Shown here piece after piece: positions 51,333 through 62,400 of a stretch of DNA of 64,000 nucleotides (position 1 is its first letter; the number at the start of each line of letters is the position of its first letter). The notes beneath the pieces were generated by a model. It was not told the DNA's origin. It saw only the letters and a list, made by a program, of their open reading frames with translations, and did no database searches. This DNA comes from Siphonodentalium dalli (lineage: Eukaryota > Mollusca > Scaphopoda > Gadilida > Siphonodentaliidae). Position numbers and translations under genes: made by a program. The stretch is from NCBI GenBank assembly GCA_032622095.1, contig CP136064.1, forward strand, positions 37,128,426 through 37,192,425. Reading direction: 5' to 3'.

Positions 51333-53065
51333 ACAATGAGTCCTGAAACAGGATATGAGTAGTATTATCATTGTGTGGCGATAATGAGTCCTGAAACAGG
51401 AGAGGATGCGTATTATCAGTAATGGTGTGGCGATAATGAGTCCTGAAACAGGGGAGGATGCGTATTATCAGTAATGGTGTGGCGATAATGAGTCCTGAAA
51501 CAGGAGAGGAGGCGTAATATCAGTAATGGTGTGGCGATAATGAGTCCTGAAACAGGATATGAGTAGTATTATCATTGTGTGGAGATAATGAGTCCTGAAA
51601 CAGGAGAGGATGCGTATTATCAGCAATGGTGTGGCGACAATGAGTCATGAAACAGGATATGAGTAGTATTATCATTGTGTGGCGATAATGAGTCCTGAAA
51701 CAGGAGAGGATGCGTTTTATCAGTAATGTTGTGGCGACAATGAGTCCTGAAACAGGATATGAGTAGTATTATCAGTAATGGTGTGGCGACAATGACTCCT
51801 GAAACAGGATATGAGTAGTATTATCATTGTGTGGCGACAATGAGTCCTGAAACAGGATATGAGTAGTATTATCAGTAATGGTGTGGCGACAATGAGTGCC
51901 GAAACAGGATATGAGTAGTATTATCAGTAATGTTGTGGCGACAATGAGGCCTGAAACAGGATATGAGTAGTATTATCATTGGGTGGCGATAATGAGTCCT
52001 GAAACAGGAGAGGATGCGTATTATCAGTAATGTTGTGGCGATAATGAGTCCTGAAACCTCGGAGGATGCGTATTATCAGCAATGGTGTGGCGACAATGAG
52101 TCCTGAAACAGGATATGAGTAGTATTATCATTGTGTGGCGATAATCAGTCCTGAAACAGGAGAGGATGCGTATTATCAGTAATGTTGTGGCGATAATGAG
52201 TCCTGAAACAGGGGAGGATGCGTATTATCAGTAATGGTGTGGCGATAATGAGTCCTGAAACAGGAGAGGAGGCGTATTATCAGTAATGGTGTGGCGATAA
52301 TGAGTCCTGAAACAGGATATGAGTAGTATTATCATTGTGTGGCGATAATGAGTCCTGAAACAGGAGAGGATGCGTATTATCAGCAATGGTGTGGCGATAA
52401 TGAGTCCTGAAACAGGATATGAGTAGTATTATCATTGTGTGGCGATAATGAGTCCTGAAACAGGAGAGGATGCGTATTATCAGTAATGTTGTGGCGACAA
52501 TAGGTCCTGAAACAGGATATGAGTAGTATTATCAGTAATGGTGTGGCGACAATGAGTCCTGAAACAGGATATGAGTAGTATTATCATTGTGTGGCGACAA
52601 TGAGTCCTGAAACAGGATGTGAGTAGTATTATCAGCAATGGTGTGGCGATAATGAGTCCTGAAACAGGAGAGGATGCGTATTATCAGTAATGGTGTGGCG
52701 ATAATGAGTCCTGAAACAGGAGAGGATGCGTATTATCAGTAATGATGTGGCGACAATGAGTCCTGAAACAGGGGAGGATGCGTATTATAAGCAATTGTGT
52801 GGCGATACTGAGTCCTTAAACAGGAGACGATGCGTATTATCAGTAATGATGTGGCGACAATGAGTCCTGAGACAGGCGAGGTTGCGTATTATCAGCAATT
52901 GTGTGGCGATAATGAGTCCTGAAACAGGAGAGGAGGTGTATTATCAGTAATGATGTGGCGACAATGAGTTCTGAAACAGGATATGAGAAGTATTATCATT
53001 GTGTGGCGATAATGAGACCTGAAACAGGGAAGGATGCGTATTATCAGCAATGGTGTGGCGACAAT
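51333..53065. repeat. 1,728-bp tandem duplication, copy 2
   Basis: Second copy of 49,605-51,332. It contains the gtgcc module at 51,774-51,977. The match ends near 53,148, where agcaatgg replaces agtaatgg. Confidence 0.89.
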
Positions 53066-53089
53066 GAGTCCTGAAACAGGATATGAGTA

Positions 53090-54450
53090 GTATTATCATT
53101 GTGTGGCGATAATGAGTCCTGAAACAGGAGAGGATGCGTATTATCAGCAATGGTGTGGCGACAATGAGTTCTGAAACAGGATATGAGTAGTATTATCATT
53201 GTGTGGCGATAATGAGTCCTGAAACAGGAGAGGATGCGTATTATCAGTAATGTTGTGGCGACAATGAGTCCTGAAACAGGATATGAGTAGTATTATCATT
53301 GTGTGGCGATAAAGAGTCCTGAAGCAGGAGATGATGCGTATTATCAGTAATGTTGTGGCGATAATGAGTCCTGAAACAGGAGAGGATGCGTATTATCAGT
53401 AATGGTGTGGCGATAATGAGTCCTGAAACAGGAGAGGATGCGTATTATCATTGTGTGGCGATAATGAGTCCTGAAACAGGGGAGGATGCGTATTATCGGT
53501 AATGGTGTGGCGATAATGAGTCCTGAAACAGGAGAGGAGGCGTATTATCAGTAATGGTGTGGCGATAATGAGTCCTGAAACAGGAGAGGATGCGTATTAT
53601 TAGTAATGGTGTGGCGATAATGAGTCCTGAAACAGGATATGAGTAGTATTATCATTGTGTGGCGATAATGAGTCCTGAAACAGGAGAGGATGCGTATTAT
53701 CAGTAATGTTGTGGCGATAGTGAGTTCTGAAACAGGGGAGGATGCGTATTATCAGTAATGGTGTGGCGATAATGAGTCCTGAAACAGGAGAGGAGGCGTA
53801 TTATCAGTAATGGTGAGGCGATAATGAATCCTGAAATAGGATATGAGTAGTATTATCATTGTGTGGCGATAATGAGTCCTGAAACAGGAGAGGATGCGTA
53901 TTATCAGCAATGGTGTGGCGACAATGAGTTCTGAAACAGGATATGAGTAGTATTATCATTGTGTGGCGATAATGAGTCCTGAAACAGGAGAGGATGCGTA
54001 TTATCAGTAATGTTGTGGCGACAATGAGTCCTGAAACAGGATATGAGTAGTATTATCATTGTGTGGCGATAAAGAGTCCTGAAGCAGGAGATGATGCGTA
54101 TTATCAGTAATGTTGTGGCGATAATGAGTCCTGAAACAGGAGAGGATGCGTATTATCAGTAATGGTGTGGCGATAATGAGTCCTGAAACAGGAGAGGATG
54201 CGTATTATCATTGTGTGGCGATAATGAGTCCTGAAACAGGGGATGATGCGTATTATCGGTAATGGTGTGGCGATAATGAGTCCTGAAACAGGAGAGGAGG
54301 CGTATTATCAGTAATGGTGTGGCGATAATGAGTCCTGAAACAGGAGAGGATGCGTATTATTAGTAATGGTGTGGCGATAATGAGTGCTGAAACAGGATAT
54401 GAGTAGTATTATCATTGTGTGGCGATAATGAGTCCTGAAACAGGGGAGGA
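53090..54450. repeat. 760-bp tandem duplication
   Basis: About 53,090-53,690 matches about 53,850-54,450 at 760 bp. Both copies carry the rare cctgaagcaggagatg (53,321 and 54,081). Length fits 15 monomers (ten of 52, five of 48). The gaagcagg variant appears once more at about 56,208, at the internal deletion of the 1,267-bp array. Confidence 0.86.
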
Positions 54451-57400
54451 TGCGTATTATCGGTAATGGTGTGGCGATAATGAGTCCTGAAACAGGACAG
54501 GATGCGTATTATCAGTAATGGTGTGGCGACAATGAGTCCTGAACCAGGATATGAGTAGTATTATCATTGTGTGGCGATAATGAGTCCTGAAACACGGAAG
54601 ATGCGTATTATCAGTAATGTTGTGGCGACAATGAGTCCTGAAACAGGATATGAGTAGTATTATCATTGTGTGGCGATAATGAGTCCTGAAACAGGAGAGG
54701 ATGCGTATTATCAGCAATGGTGTGGCGACAATGAGTCCTGAAACAGGATATGAGTAGTATTATCATTGTGTGGCGATAATGAGTCCTGAAACAGGAGAGG
54801 ATGCGTATTATCAGTAATGTTGTGGCGACAATGAGTCCCGAAACAGGATATGAGTAGTATTATCAGTAATGGTGTGGCGACAATGGGTCCTGAAACAGGA
54901 TATGAGTAGTATTATCATTGTGTGGCGACAATGAGTCCTGAAACAGGATATGAGTAGTATTATCAGCAATGGTGTGGCGATAATGAGTCCTGAAACAGGA
55001 GAGGATGCGTATTATCAGTAATGGTGTGGCGACAATGAGTCCTGAAACAGGATATGCGTAGTATTATCAGTAATGGTGTGGCGACAATGAGTCCTGAAAC
55101 AGGATATGAGTAGTATTATCAGTAATGTTGTGGCGACAATGAGTCCTGAAACAGGAGAGGATGCGTATTATCAGCAATGGTGTGGCGACAATGAGTTCTG
55201 AAACAGGATATGAGTAGTATTATCATTGTGTGGCGATAATGAGTCCTGAAACAGGAGAGGATGCGTATTATCAGTAATGTTGTGGCGACAATGAGTCCTG
55301 AAACAGGATATGAGTAGTATTATCATTGTGTGGCGATAAAGAGTCCTGAAACAGGAGATGATGCGTATTATCAGTAATGTTGTGGCGATAATGAGTCCTG
55401 AAACAGGAGAGGATGCGTATTATCAGTAATGGTGTGGCGATAATGAGTCCTGAAACAGGAGAGGATGCGTATTATCATTGTGTGGCGATAATGAGTCCTG
55501 AAACAGGGGAGGATGCGTATTATCGGTAATGGTGTGGCGATAATGAGTCCTGAAACAGGAGAGGAGGCGTATTATCAGTAATGGTGTGGCGATAATGAGT
55601 CCTGAAACAGGAGAGGATGCGTATTATTAGTAATGGTGTGGCGATAATGAGTCATGAAACAGGATATGAGTAGTATTATCATTGTGTGGCGATAATGAGT
55701 CCTGAAACAGGGGAGGATGCGTATTATCGGTAATGGTGTGGCGATAATGAGTCCTGAAACAGGACAGGATGCGTATTATCAGTAATGGTGTGGCGACAAT
55801 GAGTCCTGAACCAGGATATGAGTAGTATTATCATTGTGTGGCGATAATGAGTCCTGAAACAGGGAAGATGCGTATTATCAGTAATGTTGTGGCGACAATG
55901 AGTCCTGAAACAGGATATGAGTAGTATTATCATTGTGTGGCGATACTGAGTCCTGAAACAGGAGAGGATGCGTATTATCAGCAATGGTGTGGCGACAATG
56001 AGTCCTGAAACAGGATATGAGTAGTATTATCATTGTGTGGCGATAATGAGTCCTGAAACAGGAGAGGATGCGTATTATCAGTAATGTTGTGGCGACAATG
56101 AGTCCCGAAACAGGATATGAGTAGTATTATCAGTAATGGTGTGGCGACAATGGGTCCTGAAACAGGATATGAGTAGTATTATCATTGTGTGGCGATAAAG
56201 AGTCCTGAAGCAGGAGATGATGCGTATTATCAGTAATGTTGTGGCGATAATGAGTCCTGAAACAGGAGAGGATGCGTATTATCAGTAATGGTGTGGCGAT
56301 AATGAGTCCTGAAACAGGAGAGGATGCGTATTATCATTGTGTGGCGATAATGAGTCCTGAAACAGGGGAGTATGCGTATTATCGGTAATGGTGTGGCGAT
56401 AATGAGTCCTGAAACAGGAGAGGAGGCGTATTATCAGTAATGGTGTGGCGATAATGAGTCCTGAAACAGGAGAGGATGCGTATTATTAGTAATGGTGTGG
56501 CGATAATGAGTCCTGAAACAGGATATGAGTAGTATTATCATTGTGTGGCGATAATGAGTCCTGAAACAGGGGAGGATGCGTATTATCGGTAATGGTGTGG
56601 CGATAATGAGTCCTGAAACAGGACAGGATGCGTATTATCAGTAATGGTGTGGCGACAATGAGTCCTGAACCAGGATATGAGTAGTATTATCATTGTGTGG
56701 CGATAATGAGTCCTGAAACAGGGAAGATGCGTATTATCAGTAATGTTGTGGCGACAATGAGTCCTGAAACAGGATATGAGTAGTATTATCATTGTGTGGC
56801 GATAATGAGTCCTGAAACAGGAGAGGATGCGTATTATCAGCAATGGTGTGGCGACAATGAGTCCTGAAACAGGATATGAGTAGTATTATCATTGTGTGGC
56901 GATAATGAGTCCTGAAACAGGAGAGGATGCGTATTATCAGTAATGTTGTGGCGACAATGAGTCCCGAAACAGGATATGAGTAGTATTATCAGTAATGGTG
57001 TGGCGACAATGGGTCCTGAAACAGGATATGAGTAGTATTATCATTGTGTGGCGACAATGAGTCCTGAAACAGGATATGAGTAGTATTATCAGCAATGGTG
57101 TGGCGATAATGAGTCCTGAAACAGGAGAGGATGCGTATTATCAGTAATGGTGTGGCGACAATGAGTCCTGAAACAGGATATGCGTAGTATTATCAGTAAT
57201 GGTGTGGCGACAATGAGTCCTGAAACAGGATATGAGTAGTATTATCAGTAATGTTGTGGCGACAATGAGTCCTGAAACAGGAGAGGATGCGTATTATCAG
57301 CAATGGTGTGGCGACAATGAGTTCTGAAACAGGATATGAGTAGTATTATCATTGTGTGGCGATAATGAGTCCTGAAACAGGAGAGGATGCGTATTATCAG

Positions 57401-59472
57401 TAATGTTGTGGCGACAATGAGTCCTGAAACAGGATATGAGTAGTATTATCATTGTGTGGCGATAAAGAGTCCTGAAACAGGAGATGATGCGTATTATCAG
57501 TAATGTTGTGGCGATAATGAGTCCTGAAACAGGAGAGGATGCGTATTATCAGTAATGGTGTGGCGATAATGAGTCCTGAAACAGGAGAGGATGCGTATTA
57601 TCATTGTGTGGCGATAATGAGTCCTGAAACAGGGGAGGATGCGTATTATCGGTAATGGTGTGGCGATAATGAGTCCTGAAACAGGAGAGGAGGCGTATTA
57701 TCAGTAATGGTGTGGCGATAATGAGTCCTGAAACAGGAGAGGATGCGTATTATTAGTAATGGTGTGGCGATAATGAGTCCTGAAACAGGATATGAGTAGT
57801 ATTATCATTGTGTGGCGATAATGAGTCCTGAAACAGGGGAGGATGCGTATTATCGGTAATGGTGTGGCGATAATGAGTCCTGAAACAGGACAGGATGCGT
57901 ATTATCAGTAATGGTGTGGCGACAATGAGTCCTGAACCAGGATATGAGTAGTATTATCATTGTGTGGCGATAATGAGTCCTGAAACAGGGAAGATGCGTA
58001 TTATCAGTAATGTTGTGGCGACAATGAGTCCTGAAACAGGATATGAGTAGTATTATCATTGTGTGGCGATAATGAGTCCTGAAACAGGAGAGGATGCGTA
58101 TTATCAGCAATGGTGTGGCGACAATGAGTCCTGAAACAGGATATGAGTAGTATTATCATTGTGTGGCGATAATGAGTCCTGAAACAGGAGAGGATGCGTA
58201 TTATCAGTAATGTTGTGGCGACAATGAGTCCCGAAACAGGATATGAGTAGTATTATCAGTAATGGTGTGGCGACAATGGGTCCTGAAACAGGATATGAGT
58301 AGTATTATCATTGTGTGGCGACAATGAGTCCTGAAACAGGATATGAGTAGTATTATCAGCAATGGTGTGGCGATAATGAGTCCTGAAACAGGAGAGGATG
58401 CGTATTATCAGTAATGGTGTGGCGACAATGAGTCCTGAAACAGGATATGCGTAGTATTATCAGTAATGGTGTGGCGACAATGAGTCCTGAAACAGGATAT
58501 GAGTAGTATTATCAGTAATGTTGTGGCGACAATGAGTCCTGAAACAGGAGAGGATGCGTATTATCAGCAATGGTGTGGCGACAATGAGTTCTGAAACAGG
58601 ATATGAGTAGTATTATCATTGTGTGGCGATAATGAGTCCTGAAACAGGAGAGGATGCGTATTATCAGTAATGTTGTGGCGACAATGAGTCCTGAAACAGG
58701 ATATGAGTAGTATTATCATTGTGTGGCGATAAAGAGTCCTGAAACAGGAGATGATGCGTATTATCAGTAATGTTGTGGCGATAATGAGTCCTGAAACAGG
58801 AGAGGATGCGTATTATCAGTAATGGTGTGGCGATAATGAGTCCTGAAACAGGAGAGGATGCGTATTATCATTGTGTGGCGATAATGAGTCCTGAAACAGG
58901 GGAGGATGCGTATTATCGGTAATGGTGTGGCGATAATGAGTCCTGAAACAGGAGAGGAGGCGTATTATCAGTAATGGTGTGGCGATAATGAGTCCTGAAA
59001 CAGGAGAGGATGCGTATTATTAGTAATGGTGTGGCGATAATGAGTCCTGAAACAGGATATGAGTAGTATTATCATTGTGTGGCGATAATGAGTCCTGAAA
59101 CAGGGGAGGATGCGTACTGTCGGTAATGGTGTGGCGATAATGAGTCCTGAAACAGGAGAGGATGCGTATTATCAGTAATGGTGTGGCGACAATGAGTCCT
59201 GATACAGGATATGAGTAGTATTATCATTGTGTGGCGATAATGAGTCCTGAAACAGGGAAGATGCGTATTATCAGTAATGTTGTGGCGACAATGAGTCCTG
59301 AAACAGGATATGAGTAGTATTATCATTGTGTGGCGATAATGAGTCCTGAAACAGGAGAGGATGCGTATTATCAGCAATGGTGTGGCGACAATGAGTCCTG
59401 AAACAGGATATGAGTAGTATTATCATTGTGTGGCGATAATGAGTCCTGAAACAGGATAGGATGCGTATTATC
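54451..59472. repeat. 1,267-bp HOR array with one 859-bp deleted unit
   Basis: Ends of equivalent 47-bp-monomer blocks are at 54,717, 55,984, 56,843, 58,110 and 59,377, giving spacings of 1,267, 859, 1,267 and 1,267 bp. Units share gaaccaggatatg, gagtcccgaaac, gacaatgggtcc and gatatgcgtag. The short unit lost 408 bp, eight monomers (six of 52, two of 48), and has the gaagcaggagatg variant right after the junction near 56,190. The same HOR is at 35.6-37.9 kb. Confidence 0.92.
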
Positions 59473-59989
59473 AGTAATGTTGTGGCGACAATGAGTCCCG
59501 AAACAGGATATGAGTAGTATTATCAGTAATGGTGTGGCGACAATGGGTCCTGAAACAGGATATGAGTAGTATTATCATTGTGTGGCGACAATGAGTCCTG
59601 AAACAGGATATGAGTAGTATTATCAGCAATGGTGTGGCGATAATGAGTCCTGAAACAGGAGAGGATGCGTATTATCAGTAATGGTGTGGCGACAATGACT
59701 CCTGAAACAGGATATGAGTAGTATTATCAGTAATGGTGTGGCGACAATGAGTCCTGAAACAGGATATGAGTAGTATTATCAGTAATGTTGTGGCGACAGT
59801 GAGTCCTGAAACAGGATATGAGTAGTATTATCAGTAATGGTGTGGCGACAATGAGCCCTGGAACATGATATGAGTAGTATTATCAGTAATGGTGTGGCGA
59901 CAATGAGTCCTGAAACAGGATATGAGTAGTATTATCAGTAATGTTGTGGCGACAATGAGTCCCCGAAACAGGATATGAGTAGTATTATC
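59473..59989. repeat. 516-type module, copy at 59.5 kb
   Basis: Ten monomers in the module order, 517 bp because the last one (59,937-59,989) is 53 bp with gagtccccgaaac. Contains gagccctggaacatg at 59,853, as in 38,218. It directly continues the last 1,267-bp unit, which shows that the 1,267-bp HOR carries a shortened form of this module. Confidence 0.88.
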
Positions 59990-60129
59990 ATTGTGTGGCG
60001 ATAATGGGTCCTGAAACAGGAGAGGATGCGTATTATCAGTAATGTTGTGGCGATAATGAGTCCTGAAACAGGGGAGGATGCGTATTATCAGTAATGGTGT
60101 GGCGATAATGAGTCCTGAAACAGGGGAGG

Positions 60130-62400
60130 ATGCGTATTATCAGTAATGGTGTGGCGACAATGAGTCCTGAAACAGGATATGAGTAGTATTATCATTGTGT
60201 GGCGATAATGAGTCCTGAAACAGGGGAGGATGCGTATTATCAGCAATGGTGTGGCGACAATGAGTCCTGAAACAGGATATGAGTAGTATTATCATTGTGT
60301 GGCGATAGTGAGTCCTGAAACAGGAGAGGATGCGTATTATCAGTAATGTTGTGGCGATAATGAGTCCTGAAACAGGGGAGGATGCGTATTATCAGTAATG
60401 GTGTGGCGATAATGAGTCCAGAAACAGGAGAGGAGGCGTATTATCAGTAATGGTGTGGCGATAATGAGTCCTGAAACAGGATATGAGTAGTATTATCATT
60501 GTGTGGCGATAATGAGTCCTGAAACAGGAGAGGATGCGTATTTTCAGCAATGGTGTGGCGACAATGAGTCCTGAAACAGGATATGAGTAGTATTATCATT
60601 GTGTGGCGATAATGAGTCCTGAAACAGGAGAGGATGCGTATTATCGGTAATGTTGTGGCGACAATGAGTCCTGAAACAGGATATGAGTGGTATTATCATT
60701 GTGTGGCGATAATGAGTCCTGAAACAGGAGATGATGCGTATTATCAGTAATGTTGTGTCGATAATGAGTCCTGCAACAGGAGAGGATGCGTATTATCAGT
60801 AATGGTGTGGCGATAATGAGTCCTGAAACAGGAGAGGATGCGTATTATCATTGTGTGGCGATAATGAGTCCTGAAACAGGGGAGGATGCGTATTATCGGT
60901 AATGGTGTGGCGATAATGAGTCCTGAAACAGGAGAGGAGGCGTATTATCAGTAATGGTGTGGCGACAATGAGTCCTGAAACAGGATATGAGTAGTATTAT
61001 CATTGTGTGGCGATAATGAGTCCTGAAACAGGGGAGGATGCATATTATCAGTAATGTTGTGGCGACAATGAGTCCTGAAACAGGATATGAGTAGTATTAT
61101 CATTGTGTGGCGATAATGAGTCCTGAAACAGGATATGAGTCGTATTATCAGTAATGTTGTGGCGATAATGAGTCATGAAACAGGATATGAGTCGTATTAT
61201 CAGTAATGGTGTGGCGATAAAGAGTCCTGAAACAGGGGAGGATGCGTATTATCAGCAATGGTGTGGCGACAATGAGTCCTGAAACAGGATATGAGTAGTA
61301 TTATCATTGTGTGGCGATAATGAGTCCTGAAACAGGAGAGGATGCGTATTATCAGTAATGGTGTGGCGATAATGAGTCCTGAAACAGGGGAGGATGCGTA
61401 TTATCAGTAATGGTGTGGCGATAATGAGTCCTGAAACAGGAGAGGAGGCGTAATATCAGTAATGGTGTGGCGACAATGAGTCCTAAAACAGGATATGAGT
61501 AGTATCATCATTGTGTGGCGATAATGAGTCCTGAAACAGGAGAGGATGCGTATTATCAGCAATGGTGTGGCGACAATGAGTCCTGAAACAGGATATGAGT
61601 AGTATTATCATTGTGTGGCGATAATGAGTCCTGAAACAGGAGAGGATGCGTATTATCAGCAATGTTTTGGCAACAATGAGTCCTGAAACAGGATATGAGT
61701 AGTATTATCAGTAATGGTGTGGCGACAATGACTCCTGAAACAGGATATGAGTAGTATTATCATTGTGTGGCGACAATGAGTCCTGAAACAGGATATGAGT
61801 AGTATTATCAGTAATGGTGTGGCGACAATGAGTGCTGAAACAGGATATGAGTAGTATTATCAGTAATGTTGTGGCGACAATGAGTCCTGAAACAGGATAT
61901 GAGTAGTATTATCATTGGGTGGCGACAATGAGTCCTGAAACAGGAGAGGATGCGTATTATCAGTAATGTTGTGGCGATAATGAGTCCTGAAACCGGGGAG
62001 AATGCGTATTATCAGCAATGGTGTGGCGACAATGAGTCCTGAAACAGGATATGAGTAGTATTATCATTGTGTGGCGATAATCAGTCCTGAAACAGGAGAG
62101 GATGCGTATTATCAGTAATGATGTGGCGACAATGAGTCCTGAAACAGGGGAGGATGCGTATTATCAGCAATTGTGTGGCGATAATGAGTCCTTAAACAGG
62201 AGACGATGCGTATTATCAGTAATGATGTGGCGACAATGAGTCCTGAGACAGGCGAGGTTGCGTATTATCAGCAATTGTGTGGCGATAATGAGTCCTGAAA
62301 CAGGAGAGGAGGCGTATTATCAGTAATGATGTGGCGACAATGAGTTCTGAAACAGGATATGAGAAGTATTATCATTGTGTGGCGATAATGAGTCCTGAAA
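60130..62400. repeat. HOR and module material after superunit B
   Basis: Satellite only. 60.2-60.95 kb follows the archetypal monomer order. 60.95-62.35 kb resembles 48.8-51.3 kb: gatgcatattatc at 61,038, the gtgcc-type module at 61,710-61,913 followed by attgggtgg, gaaaccggggagaatg near 61,990, ccttaaacaggagac at 62,190 and gagacaggcgaggtt near 62,244. Whether this is the start of a third, rearranged superunit cannot be settled here. Confidence 0.75.

Larger units (their letters stand above)
38551..60130. repeat. Giant tandem superunit B (about 21.6 kb)
   Basis: Second copy of the superunit. Its left edge (gggaaggatgcg monomer at about 38,590 matching 18,087, offset 20,503) falls where superunit A stops matching B (about 38,480 against 60,115), as expected for a head-to-tail duplication. 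Compared with A it lacks most of A's 22.4-26.5 kb HORs and the 1,924-bp duplication. It has its own 1,314, 403, 759, 1,728 and 760-bp duplications and more 1,267-bp units. Confidence 0.75.

Noticed and set aside
404-59377. Minus-strand ORFs of 61-101 codons with repeated His/Arg/Cys-rich peptides as real genes
   Set aside because: They are read through satellite monomers in shifting frames, start at a chance ATG made by attatcat, end at random stops, and vary with the DNA repeat. No promoter, splice or codon-level constraint is visible.
60130-60950. Start of a third 20.5-kb superunit
   Set aside because: The monomer order is the generic HOR order that fits many places, and 60.95-62.4 kb then matches the middle of a superunit, not its beginning. 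Left undecided rather than called.
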